From assembly GCF_900102635.1 (NCBI RefSeq), contig NZ_FMZQ01000024.1, positions 1 through 54,109 of the forward strand: a stretch of 54,109 nucleotides of DNA, given 5' to 3'. The notes beneath the pieces were generated by a model. That model ran no database searches and had not been told where the DNA came from. It saw only the letters and a program-made list of their open reading frames with translations. A program made the position numbers and the translations under genes. The stretch comes from Ectopseudomonas chengduensis (lineage in GTDB: Bacteria > Pseudomonadota > Gammaproteobacteria > Pseudomonadales > Pseudomonadaceae). This document shows, one piece after another, positions 16,449-29,195 of this stretch (its first letter is position 1; each line of letters begins with the position of its first letter).

Positions 16449-17069
16449 ATGGCTCGTTACATTGGTCCCAAGTGCAAACTGTCTCGTCGTGAAGGCACCG
16501 ATCTCTTTCTGAAGAGTGGTGTTCGCGCGCTTGAATCTAAGTGCAACATCGAAGCAGCCCCGGGTATCCACGGCCAGCGCCGTGGCCGTCAGTCCGACTA
16601 CGGCACCCAGCTGCGTGAGAAGCAAAAAGTTCGTCGTATCTACGGCGTACTGGAGCGTCAATTCAGCGGTTACTACAAGCAAGCTGCCAGTCAGAAAGGC
16701 GCCACCGGCGAGAATCTGCTGCAACTGCTGGAGTGCCGTCTGGACAACGTGGTTTACCGTATGGGTTTTGGCGCTACTCGTGCCGAGTCCCGTCAGCTGG
16801 TTTCGCACAAAGCGATCAGCGTCAACGGTCAGACCGTAAACGTACCGTCCTACCAAGTTAAGGCTGGCGACGTCGTTGCTATTCGCGAGAAATCGCGCAA
16901 TCAGCTGCGCATCGCTCAGGCTCTCGAGCTCTGCGCCCAGCGTGGCCGTGTTGAGTGGGTAGAAGTAGACGCCGAGAAGAAGTCTGGTGTGTTCAAGAAC
17001 GTACCGGCTCGTGGCGATCTGTCCGCTGACATCAACGAGAGCCTGATTGTCGAGCTCTACTCCAAGTAA
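16449..17069 (+). CDS. rpsD: 30S ribosomal protein S4
   Basis: A 206-residue primary 16S 5'-domain binder, part of the mRNA entry helicase, and the alpha-operon repressor in E. coli. It contains an S4 RNA-binding domain (about residues 95-157, LDNVVYRMGF through the QLVSHKAISVNG region). It lies 17 bases after rpsK. Confidence 0.98.
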   Translation: MARYIGPKCKLSRREGTDLFLKSGVRALESKCNIEAAPGIHGQRRGRQSDYGTQLREKQKVRRIYGVLERQFSGYYKQAASQKGATGENLLQLLECRLDNVVYRMGFGATRAESRQLVSHKAISVNGQTVNVPSYQVKAGDVVAIREKSRNQLRIAQALELCAQRGRVEWVEVDAEKKSGVFKNVPARGDLSADINESLIVELYSK

Positions 17070-17091
17070 GGGCTAGAAAATAGGTGCATCC

Positions 17092-18093
17092 ATGCAGATT
17101 TCGGTAAATGAGTTCCTGACCCCCCGTCACATCGATGTGCAGGAGGTCAGTCCGACCCGCGCCAAGATCACTCTCGAGCCTCTCGAGCGTGGCTTTGGCC
17201 ATACCCTGGGCAACGCGCTGCGTCGCATCCTGTTGTCCTCCATGCCTGGCTGTGCAGTAGTCGAGGCCGAGATCGATGGCGTACTCCATGAGTACTCCGC
17301 GATCGAAGGTGTGCAGGAAGATGTCATCGAGATCCTGCTCAACCTGAAAGGTCTGGCTATCAAGCTGCACGGCCGTGACGAAGTGACCCTGACTCTGGCT
17401 AAGAAGGGCCCGGGCGTAGTTACCGCTGCCGATATTCAGCTGGATCACGATGTCGAAATCGTCAATGGCGACCACGTAATCGCCAACCTGGCCTCCAATG
17501 GCGCGCTGAACATGAAGCTCACCGTGGCTCGTGGTCGCGGCTATGAGCCGGCTGACGCGCGTCAGAGCGACGAAGATGAAAGCCGCAGCATTGGTCGCTT
17601 GCAGCTGGATGCTTCGTTCAGCCCTGTGCGTCGGGTTGCTTACGTGGTGGAAAACGCCCGTGTCGAGCAGCGCACCAACCTGGACAAACTGGTTATCGAC
17701 CTGGAAACCAACGGTACTCTGGACCCTGAAGAGGCTATCCGTCGTGCCGCGACCATTCTGCAGCAGCAGCTGGCCGCGTTCGTCGACCTCAAAGGTGACA
17801 GTGAGCCGGTGGTGGTCGAGCAGGAAGACGAGATCGATCCGATCCTGCTGCGTCCTGTCGATGACCTGGAACTGACCGTACGTTCGGCCAACTGCCTCAA
17901 GGCAGAGAACATCTACTACATCGGTGACCTGATTCAGCGCACCGAAGTAGAGCTGCTCAAAACCCCGAACCTGGGCAAGAAATCCCTGACCGAAATCAAG
18001 GATGTTCTGGCTTCTCGCGGTCTGTCCCTCGGTATGCGCCTCGACAACTGGCCGCCGGCAAGTCTGAAGAAAGACGATAAGGCCACTGCCTGA
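17092..18093 (+). CDS. rpoA: RNA polymerase subunit alpha
   Basis: A 333-residue subunit that nucleates RNA polymerase assembly. The N-terminal dimerisation domain contains GFGHTLGNALRRILLSSMPG. The C-terminal domain (from about residue 250) carries the RSANCL segment whose Arg contacts UP-element DNA and activators. It lies 22 bases after rpsD and 44 bases before rplQ. Confidence 0.98.
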   Translation: MQISVNEFLTPRHIDVQEVSPTRAKITLEPLERGFGHTLGNALRRILLSSMPGCAVVEAEIDGVLHEYSAIEGVQEDVIEILLNLKGLAIKLHGRDEVTLTLAKKGPGVVTAADIQLDHDVEIVNGDHVIANLASNGALNMKLTVARGRGYEPADARQSDEDESRSIGRLQLDASFSPVRRVAYVVENARVEQRTNLDKLVIDLETNGTLDPEEAIRRAATILQQQLAAFVDLKGDSEPVVVEQEDEIDPILLRPVDDLELTVRSANCLKAENIYYIGDLIQRTEVELLKTPNLGKKSLTEIKDVLASRGLSLGMRLDNWPPASLKKDDKATA

Positions 18094-18137
18094 TCGTCAT
18101 CATCACCGAACGAACAAGTTTGGTAAGGAATTGAACC

Positions 18138-18524
18138 ATGCGTCATCGTAAAAGTGGCCGTCACCTCAGCCGCACCAGCGCTCACCGCAAGGCCATGTTC
18201 CAGAACATGGCGGTCTCGCTGTTCGAGCACGAGCTGATCAAAACTACCCTGCCGAAAGCCAAGGAACTGCGTCGCGTTGCCGAGCCGCTGATCACCCTGG
18301 CCAAGGAAGACAGCGTTGCCAATCGTCGTCTGGCCTTCGACCGTACCCGTTCGAAAGCCATCGTCGGCAAGCTGTTCAACGATCTGGGCAAGCGCTACGC
18401 CACCCGTAACGGCGGCTACCTGCGCATCCTCAAGTGCGGTTTCCGCGCTGGCGACAACGCTCCGATGGCTTACGTTGAACTGGTCGACCGTCCGGTCGGC
18501 GGTTCGGTAGAAGCTGCCGAGTAA
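18138..18524 (+). CDS. rplQ: 50S ribosomal protein L17
   Basis: A 128-residue 50S protein opening [20 protein letters not shown], with a conserved [21 protein letters not shown]-terminus. It is the last gene of the alpha operon; a strong terminator follows. Confidence 0.98.
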
Positions 18525-18542
18525 GTTGCTGTTTGTACAAGA

Positions 18543-18568
18543 AACCGGGCCTTGTGCCCGGTTTTTTG
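18543..18568 (+). terminator. Intrinsic terminator of the alpha operon
   Basis: Stem AACCGGGC/GCCCGGTT (18543-18550 with 18556-18563), loop CTTGT, followed by a run of T. Confidence 0.9.
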
Positions 18569-18645
18569 TTGCCTGAATTTATTGCGTTGGGGCGCGTACT
18601 GGGTGTTGTTGGCGATTTCTGGGGCCGTGCGCAGGGTGTTTGGCT

Positions 18646-18683
18646 CATGAAAGAAAATAACTATCGCGCCGTTATGCTTCATG
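18646..18683. promoter_or_regulatory. Nested inverted repeat upstream of katG, candidate operator
   Basis: CATGAA (18646-18651) pairs with TTCATG (18678-18683), and inside it ATAAC (18657-18661) pairs with GTTAT (18671-18675), almost concentric. A weak sigma70 pair, TTGGTT (18686-18691) and TAGGCT (18710-18715) with 18 bases between, follows directly. An activator site abutting the -35 is typical of OxyR-controlled catalase genes, but the sequence is not a clear OxyR consensus. Confidence 0.35.
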
Positions 18684-18772
18684 AATTGGTTCGTCTGGCG
18701 AAGCGGGTCTAGGCTTGTCCCATTGTTGGTCGCACTCGCTGGGACCGACCCGATGAGGAGAAGGAGAGAACC

Positions 18773-20923
<2,151 letters not shown>

Positions 20924-21058
20924 GCCTGATTGGCGCACTGACGGTGCGTCAGTAAACCGCAACGCCTCCCTCGTGGAGGCGTTGTGCTTTTGCTTGACCG
21001 AACCGGGCGTCAGGCGGAGCATTGCCCCCTGCTCACGAATGCAACAAGGATTGCCGGC

Positions 21059-21523
21059 ATGAAAGGCCATACCGAAGTCATCGACTATCTCAAGCACCTG
21101 CTCAAGGGCGAGCTGGCTGCGCGCGACCAGTACTTCATTCATTCGCGGCTGTATGAGGACTGGGGCTTCAGCAAGCTCTACGAGCGCATCAATCACGAGA
21201 TGGAAGAGGAAACCCAGCACGCCGATGCGTTGCTCAAGCGCATCATCTTCCTCGAGGGTGTGCCGGACATGGTTCCCAACGCTTTCACGTTCGGGCAGAC
21301 CGTACCCGAGGCACTGAAGCTGGATCTGGCCCTGGAATACGAAGTGCGCGCGGCCCTGAGCAAGGGCATCGAACTGTGCGAGAAGCACCAGGATTACCAA
21401 ACCCGCGACATCCTTCTGGTCCAGCTCAAGGACACCGAGGAAGACCACGCCTACTGGCTGGAGATTCAGTTGCAGCTGATCGACAAGCTGGGGCTGGAGA
21501 AGTACCTGCAAAGTCAGATGTAA
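21059..21523 (+). CDS. ftnA: Bacterial ferritin, heme-free FtnA type (often annotated bacterioferritin)
   Basis: A 154-residue four-helix-bundle iron-storage subunit that assembles into a 24-mer. Ferroxidase ligands Glu18, Glu51 and His54 are present, plus Tyr25. Position 52, the heme-ligating Met of true bacterioferritins, is Thr (EMEEETQHAD). This matches P. aeruginosa PA4235, first named bfrA and later shown to be a heme-free ferritin. ATG 21059 behind AAGGA gives the family start. It sits beside katG, a sensible pairing of peroxide removal and iron sequestration. Confidence 0.9.
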   Translation: MKGHTEVIDYLKHLLKGELAARDQYFIHSRLYEDWGFSKLYERINHEMEEETQHADALLKRIIFLEGVPDMVPNAFTFGQTVPEALKLDLALEYEVRAALSKGIELCEKHQDYQTRDILLVQLKDTEEDHAYWLEIQLQLIDKLGLEKYLQSQM

Positions 21524-21540
21524 GCTGACCTGCCAAAAAA

Positions 21541-21567
21541 GAGCCCCGCATCTGCGGGGCTCTTTCG
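21541..21567. terminator. Bidirectional terminator between ftnA and uvrA
   Basis: GAGCCCCGCA/TGCGGGGCTC (21541-21550 with 21553-21562) is flanked by six A on the left and TTTCGTTT on the right. It can serve the two convergent genes. Confidence 0.85.
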
Positions 21568-21569
21568 TT

Positions 21570-24404
<2,835 letters not shown>

Positions 24405-24441
24405 TTACAACGGGCCTCGCTGGGCGGGCGGAAAACGGTCG

Positions 24442-24471
24442 AGTATAGGGCTTGCTGCTGCCCTGCGGCAA
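24442..24471 (-). promoter_or_regulatory. Possible uvrA promoter
   Basis: Read on the minus strand, TTGCCG (24466-24471) and TATACT (24442-24447) are spaced 18 bases, about 40 bases upstream of the GTG start. The fit is moderate. Confidence 0.4.
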
Positions 24472-24501
24472 AGTGTGCGCCTGTGCCGAAACGACGGCGG
24501 C

Positions 24502-24510
24502 TGCTAGAAT
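24502..24510 (+). promoter_or_regulatory. Possible extended -10 promoter of the MFS gene
   Basis: TGC-TAGAAT has the extended -10 form (TGn then a near-consensus hexamer) 30 bases before the start. No good -35 was found. Confidence 0.4.
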
Positions 24511-24539
24511 CGCCGGCTGATTTCCTCAGGGTTCATTCG

Positions 24540-25934
24540 ATGCACGATCCGCACAGCGAGCGCATGAGTAGTAGCGAGACCCGCGCGGCCGGCGGCCTGG
24601 CTATGGTGTTCGCGTTTCGTATGCTGGGTATGTTCATGGTGCTGCCGGTGTTGGCCACCTACGGCATGGATCTGGCGGGCAGTACACCGGCGCTGATCGG
24701 CCTGGCCATCGGTGCCTATGGTTTGACCCAGGCTGTGCTGCAAATACCCTTCGGCATGCTCAGTGACCGTATCGGCCGACGCCCGGTGATCTACGCTGGC
24801 TTGCTGATTTTTGCTGCAGGCAGCGTGCTGGCGGCCAATGCCGATTCGATCTGGGGCGTGATCGCCGGGCGCGTCCTGCAGGGTGCAGGTGCGATCTCCG
24901 CGGCGGTAATGGCGTTGTTGTCGGATCTGACTCGCGAGCAGCACCGCACCAAGGCCATGGCCATGATTGGCATGAGCATCGGTCTGTCGTTCGCCGTGGC
25001 CATGGTGGTCGGCCCGCTGCTGACTCGCGCCTTCGGCCTGTCCGGGCTGTTCTGGGCGACGGCGGCGATGGCGTTGCTCGGCATCCTGATCGTCGCCGGC
25101 ATCGTGCCGAAAGACGCCGGCCCGCTGCAGCATCGCGAATCCGGCGTGGCGGCACAGGCGCTGTGGCCGACCCTCAAACATGCCGACCTGCTGCGTCTGG
25201 ACTTCGCCATCCTGGCCCTGCATGCGGTGCTCATGGCCAGTTTCGTCGCCTTGCCGCTGGCGCTGGTGGAGCAGGGCGGCTTGGTCAAGGAAGAGCACTG
25301 GTGGGTGTACCTCACCGCGCTGTTGATCGGCTTCTTCGGCATGGTGCCGTTCATCATCTATGGCGAGAAAAAACGCCAGATGAAGCGCGTGCTGCTCGGT
25401 GCCGTCAGCGTGTTGCTGGCTTGTGAGCTCTACTTCGCTTTCTTCGGCAGCAGCCTGCGGGCGCTGGTACTGGGTATCGTGGTGTTCTTCACCGCCTTCA
25501 ACCTGCTCGAAGCCTCGCTGCCGTCGCTGGTCAGCAAGGTGGCGCCGGCAGGCGGCAAGGGCACTGCGATGGGCGTCTATTCCACCAGCCAGTTCCTCGG
25601 CGCAGCCCTGGGCGGCATTCTCGGTGGCTGGCTTTACCAGCACGTAGGCCTGGGCGGTGTGTTCATCGGCTGCGCCGTGCTCTGTGCAATTTGGCTGGCT
25701 ATTGCTGTTACTATGCGCGAACCGCCGTACGTGACCAGTTTGCGCCTGCCGCTCGATGCCGCGGCACTGGCCGATGTCGGACTGGTCGAACGCCTCAAGG
25801 CAACGCCGGGAGTGGCGGACGCCGTGGTGGTGGTCGACGAAGCGGCCATCTATATCAAAGTCGATACCCAACAAGTGGATCGCACGACGCTGGAAAGCCT
25901 GATCATATCGGCACCAGCGGCGTGCCGAGTCTAG
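24540..25934 (+). CDS. MFS transporter, YajR-like with C-terminal ferredoxin-fold domain
   Basis: A 464-residue inner-membrane major-facilitator protein of about 12 helices. The loop 2-3 motif GMLSDRIGRRPVIY is the MFS signature. After the last helix a soluble tail of about 65 residues (ADVGLVERLKATPGVADAVV onward) resembles the YAM domain of E. coli YajR. The substrate is unknown; drug/proton antiport is only a family guess. ATG 24540 was chosen; ATG 24564 is possible. It ends 9 bases before ssb, an arrangement also known in P. aeruginosa. Confidence 0.85.
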   Translation: MHDPHSERMSSSETRAAGGLAMVFAFRMLGMFMVLPVLATYGMDLAGSTPALIGLAIGAYGLTQAVLQIPFGMLSDRIGRRPVIYAGLLIFAAGSVLAANADSIWGVIAGRVLQGAGAISAAVMALLSDLTREQHRTKAMAMIGMSIGLSFAVAMVVGPLLTRAFGLSGLFWATAAMALLGILIVAGIVPKDAGPLQHRESGVAAQALWPTLKHADLLRLDFAILALHAVLMASFVALPLALVEQGGLVKEEHWWVYLTALLIGFFGMVPFIIYGEKKRQMKRVLLGAVSVLLACELYFAFFGSSLRALVLGIVVFFTAFNLLEASLPSLVSKVAPAGGKGTAMGVYSTSQFLGAALGGILGGWLYQHVGLGGVFIGCAVLCAIWLAIAVTMREPPYVTSLRLPLDAAALADVGLVERLKATPGVADAVVVVDEAAIYIKVDTQQVDRTTLESLIISAPAACRV

Positions 25935-25943
25935 GAGAACGTT

Positions 25944-26435
25944 ATGGCCCGTGGGGTTAACAAAGTCATTCTGGTCGGCACCTGCGGCCAGGACCCGGAA
26001 ACACGCTACCTGCCCAGCGGCAACGCGGTCACCAACCTGAGCCTGGCCACCAGCGAGCAGTGGACCGACAAGCAGACCGGGCAGAAGGTCGAGAAGACCG
26101 AGTGGCACCGTGTCGCCCTGTTCGGCAAGGTCGCCGAGATCGCCGGCGAGTACCTGCGCAAGGGTTCGCAGGTGTACATCGAAGGCAAGCTGCAGACCCG
26201 CGAGTGGGAAAAGGACGGCATCAAGCGCTACACCACCGAGATCATCGTCGACATGCAGGGCACCATGCAGTTGCTGGGCGGTCGTCCGAGCGGTGATGAA
26301 GGCGGCGCTCCGCGTCAATCGCGTCCGGCTCCGCAGCGCGAGCCGCAACAGGCCCCGCGTCAGGAGCGTCCTGCTCCGCAGCAGGCCCAGCCAGCGCCTG
26401 ACTACGACAGCTTCGATGACGATATCCCGTTCTGA
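25944..26435 (+). CDS. ssb: Single-stranded DNA-binding protein
   Basis: A 163-residue tetrameric OB-fold protein coating ssDNA in replication, recombination and repair. The OB fold covers about residues 1-110 (MARGVNKVILVGTCGQDPETRY, EWHRVALFGK). A Gln/Pro/Arg-rich linker leads to the acidic tip DSFDDDIPF that recruits partner proteins. It is preceded by AGGAGAAC. It lies next to uvrA but separated by the MFS gene. Confidence 0.98.
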   Translation: MARGVNKVILVGTCGQDPETRYLPSGNAVTNLSLATSEQWTDKQTGQKVEKTEWHRVALFGKVAEIAGEYLRKGSQVYIEGKLQTREWEKDGIKRYTTEIIVDMQGTMQLLGGRPSGDEGGAPRQSRPAPQREPQQAPRQERPAPQQAQPAPDYDSFDDDIPF

Positions 26436-26454
26436 TCTGAGCGGGCTCTAGCCT

Positions 26455-27339
26455 ATGCGAATGCGCCTGATGCTGCTGGGCGGTGGTAGTGCCCTGGGGC
26501 AAGCGCTGATCCGTCTTGGCGCCGAGGAAGACATCGGCTTCCTCGCGCCACGCCCGCCGAAAGATGGCTGGGATGCGGCGAGCCTCACCGAGTTGCTCGA
26601 CGAGACCCGCCCGGATGCACTGATCAACCTGGCTTACTATTTCGACTGGTTCCAGGCCGAGTCGGTGGCCGATTCGCGCCTGCAGACGCAGGAACGCGCG
26701 GTGGAGCGTCTGGCTGAGCTGTGCCAACACCATTCCATCGTCTTGCTGCAGCCGTCCAGCTATCGAGTCTTCGATGGTTCGCGTGTCACCGCATACAGCG
26801 AAAAGGAAGAGCCGGTGCCCCTCGGGCTGCGTGGTCAGGCGCTGTGGCGTCTGGAGCAGAGCGTGCGGGCCATATGTCCGCGTCATGTGCTGCTGCGCTT
26901 TGGCTGGTTGCTCGATGACAGCCGTGAAGGGTTGCTGGGGCGCTTTCTGCTGCGCGCCGAGCGCGACGATGCGCTCTACCTCGCCGATGACCGGCGTGGC
27001 AACCCCACCCCGGTGGACGATGCTGCGCGGGTGATTCTGGCTGTGCTCAAGCAGCTCGATTGCGAGTCGCCCTTGTGGGGCACCTATCATTACGGCGGCC
27101 ATGAAGCGAGTACGTCGCTGAGCCTGGGGCAGGCAGTGCTGAGCGAGGCGCGTCACTATCGCAGCAATCTGGTCGAGGATGTTGCGCCGCAGGCGCACGC
27201 CGCCCGTCCGGATGCAGCCGATGAGCCGCAGCATGCCGTGCTGGCCTGCAAGAAGATTCTTCACACCTTCGGCATCAAGCCGCGCGCCTGGCGCTCCGGC
27301 CTGCCGAGCTTACTGGATCGTTACTATCGCCATGGCTGA
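26455..27339 (+). CDS. RmlD-like sugar nucleotide-binding SDR protein
   Basis: A 294-residue Rossmann protein with an N-terminal nucleotide-binding loop (LMLLGGGSALGQALI). It resembles dTDP-4-dehydrorhamnose reductase, but the expected YxxxK catalytic pair is not obvious. A role in nucleotide-sugar reduction or binding is inferred. Its last bases overlap the start of the next epimerase by 8, so the two are one unit and may act in sequence on a surface-sugar precursor. Confidence 0.75.
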   Translation: MRMRLMLLGGGSALGQALIRLGAEEDIGFLAPRPPKDGWDAASLTELLDETRPDALINLAYYFDWFQAESVADSRLQTQERAVERLAELCQHHSIVLLQPSSYRVFDGSRVTAYSEKEEPVPLGLRGQALWRLEQSVRAICPRHVLLRFGWLLDDSREGLLGRFLLRAERDDALYLADDRRGNPTPVDDAARVILAVLKQLDCESPLWGTYHYGGHEASTSLSLGQAVLSEARHYRSNLVEDVAPQAHAARPDAADEPQHAVLACKKILHTFGIKPRAWRSGLPSLLDRYYRHG

Positions 27340-28255
27340 GTTTCTCGTAACGGGTGGTGCAGGCTTTATCGGTTCAAACCTGGTCGATGCCTTGCTGGCC
27401 GCTGGTCACGGGGTGCGCGTGCTGGACAATCTGTCCATGGGCAAGCGCAGCAATCTGCCGCTGGACAACCCGCGTTTGCGCTTCATCGAGGGCGATGTCG
27501 CCGATGCCGAGGTGGTCGCGCAGGCGGTGGCAGGTTGTGCAGGGGTAGCGCATCTGGCGGCGGTGGCGTCGGTGCAGGCCTCGGTGGATGATCCGGTGTC
27601 CACGCACCAGAGCAATTTCATCGGTACCCTGAATGTCTGCGAGGCTATGCGTCAGCATGGCGTGCGACGCGTGGTCTATGCCTCCAGTGCGGCCATCTAT
27701 GGCAATAACGGCGAGGGCGTGGCAATCGATGAAGCCACCGCCAAGGCACCGCTGACGCCTTACGCGTCCGACAAGCTGGCCGGCGAACACTACCTGGATT
27801 TCTACCGCCGTCAGCATGGCCTGGAACCGGCGGTGTTTCGTTTCTTCAATATCTTCGGGCCGCGCCAGGATCCATCCTCGCCGTACTCCGGGGTGATCAG
27901 CATCTTCACCCAACGTGCGCAGCAGGGGCTGCCGATCAGCGTCTTCGGTGATGGTGAGCAGACCCGCGATTTCTTCTATGTCGGTGATCTGGTCATGCTG
28001 TTGATGCAGGGCTTGCTCAGCGAGCAGGTGGTGAGTGATCCGCTCAATGTGGGTTGGAGCCAGGCGGTAAGTCTCAACCAATTGCTGGCTGAGATCGGCG
28101 TGCTGTGCGGCGGCCTGCCGCCGGTGACGCACTTGCCGGCGCGTGCTGGCGATATTCGCCATTCGCGTGCTGACAATGCGCGCTTGCAGGCTCATTACCA
28201 CATGCCAGAGCAGACGCCGCTGCGTGAAGGCTTGCGCCAGCTGCTCGGTGTGTGA
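27332..28255 (+). CDS. NAD-dependent epimerase/dehydratase, UDP-glucose 4-epimerase-like
   Basis: A 307-residue extended SDR enzyme. It has the NAD loop VTGGAGFIGSNLVDALL (residues 6-22), the Ser of YASSAAIYG and the catalytic YxxxK in YASDKLAGEHY. The FFNIFGPRQDPSSPYSGVI segment is typical of GalE/WbpP-type epimerases. It probably interconverts a UDP-hexose or UDP-N-acetylhexosamine. The substrate cannot be assigned from sequence, and no glycosyltransferase genes are nearby. ATG 27332 lies inside the previous gene's end. Confidence 0.85.
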   Translation: MAEFLVTGGAGFIGSNLVDALLAAGHGVRVLDNLSMGKRSNLPLDNPRLRFIEGDVADAEVVAQAVAGCAGVAHLAAVASVQASVDDPVSTHQSNFIGTLNVCEAMRQHGVRRVVYASSAAIYGNNGEGVAIDEATAKAPLTPYASDKLAGEHYLDFYRRQHGLEPAVFRFFNIFGPRQDPSSPYSGVISIFTQRAQQGLPISVFGDGEQTRDFFYVGDLVMLLMQGLLSEQVVSDPLNVGWSQAVSLNQLLAEIGVLCGGLPPVTHLPARAGDIRHSRADNARLQAHYHMPEQTPLREGLRQLLGV

Positions 28256-28267
28256 ATCGAGCTCATG

Positions 28268-28293
28268 AAAAAGCCGGCATGCGCCGGCTTTTT
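28268..28293. terminator. Bidirectional terminator between the epimerase gene and ompW
   Basis: Perfect 11-bp stem AAAAAGCCGGC/GCCGGCTTTTT (28268-28278 with 28283-28293), loop ATGC. The A and T tracts allow termination from both sides. Confidence 0.9.
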
Positions 28294-28310
28294 CGTTTCT
28301 GCGAGGGTTA

Positions 28311-29003
28311 TCAGAACTTGTAACCCAGGCCGACCATGTAGATGAAGGGGTCTACGTCCACGTCAACCTTGGCCCGCACACCGAGGGCGGTGTTGTCGAC
28401 GTAGGCGGTGGTGTCGATGTCGATGTAGCGCACCTGGGCGTTGAGCATCAGGCTATCGGTCAGCATGTAGTCGGCCCCCACCTGCCAGGCCAGGCCCCAG
28501 GAATTCTTCGCACGGAAATTGTCGAAGCCGTTGGCGCTGGCGGCGCTGCCGACGTGCTCGTCGAAAATCCAGGTGTAGTTGATACCGGCGCCGACATAGG
28601 GCTGGAAGGCCGACTTGGCGTCCAGCGGGTAATACACCAGGCTCAGGGTCGGCGGCAGGTGCTTGAGGCTGCCCAGCTTGCCATTGGCTGCATCGAGGAC
28701 GGTGCCCTTGATCTTCACGTCGTGCTCGAACGGCGTTGCCGCCAGCAACTCGATGCCCAGATTGTCGGTGAGCATGTAGGCGAAGTTCAGGCCCAGCTGG
28801 GTGTCACTGCTCATGGTCGCCTTGCCGCCCAGGTCGGTGCCGGCGAGGCCGCCGCGATCAACCTTGACGCTGGAGGAGTCGGCCTCCGGGTTGACGGTGA
28901 TGGCGCCGGCACGGATGAGGATGTCGCCGGCCTGGTGGGCCTGGGCAACAGGGGCAGCGATGGCGAGGGCCAGCAGCGAGGCAGTGAACAGTGATTTGTA
29001 CAT
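28311..29003 (-). CDS. ompW: OmpW-family outer-membrane protein (OprG-like)
   Basis: A 230-residue protein that should form an eight-stranded outer-membrane beta-barrel for small hydrophobic or cationic solutes. It has a signal peptide (MYKSLFTASLLALAIAAPVAQA), an HQAGDILIRAGAITVNP start of the mature chain, and a C-terminal Phe (MVGLGYKF). GGAG lies 6 bases before ATG. A much longer open frame continues upstream of 29003 with no credible start and is spurious. A possible ANR-type site lies upstream (29074-29087), in line with anaerobic control of OprG in P. aeruginosa. Confidence 0.92.
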   Translation of the reverse strand: MYKSLFTASLLALAIAAPVAQAHQAGDILIRAGAITVNPEADSSSVKVDRGGLAGTDLGGKATMSSDTQLGLNFAYMLTDNLGIELLAATPFEHDVKIKGTVLDAANGKLGSLKHLPPTLSLVYYPLDAKSAFQPYVGAGINYTWIFDEHVGSAASANGFDNFRAKNSWGLAWQVGADYMLTDSLMLNAQVRYIDIDTTAYVDNTALGVRAKVDVDVDPFIYMVGLGYKF

Positions 29004-29046
29004 GGCGAGCTCCAGTTCGAGTCGGTTGTGTCTTTGGCTGGAATCA

Positions 29047-29087
29047 ATGCTAAGCCAAGCAACAATCCACTTTTTGACCTGGCTCAA
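29047..29087 (-). promoter_or_regulatory. Candidate ANR/FNR-type promoter of ompW
   Basis: On the minus strand TTGAG-CCAG-GTCAA (29074-29087) resembles the FNR/ANR consensus TTGAT-N4-ATCAA, one mismatch per half. A -10-like TAGCAT lies at 29047-29052. That puts the site centre about 41 bases before the expected start, the class II activator position. Confidence 0.45.
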
Positions 29088-29143
29088 TAGATCGGCGAGC
29101 TCTGTTGTGGTGTTTTGTCCATTGCTTCGAATGCGCCTGTAGA

Positions 29144-29158
29144 TGATAATGTTTCTCT
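29144..29158 (+). promoter_or_regulatory. Candidate Fur box before the TonB operon
   Basis: TGATAATGTTTCTCT compared with the 7-1-7 form TGATAAT-N-ATTATCA: the left half is perfect, the right half matches 4 of 7. It lies 38 bases upstream of the first gene. Iron control is plausible for a TonB system but unproven. Confidence 0.45.
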
Positions 29159-29195
29159 TTTTGAAGCAAGCCCGTCTGTCGAGGACCCTCTGCGC

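Noticed and set aside
24405..24539. LexA (SOS) operator between uvrA and the MFS gene
   Set aside because: I looked for CTGT-N8-ACAG or close variants and saw none.
24504..26348. 614-codon minus-strand frame opposite the MFS gene and ssb
   Set aside because: It spans two well-identified genes and an intergenic gap, with His/Gln-rich composition typical of antisense translation.
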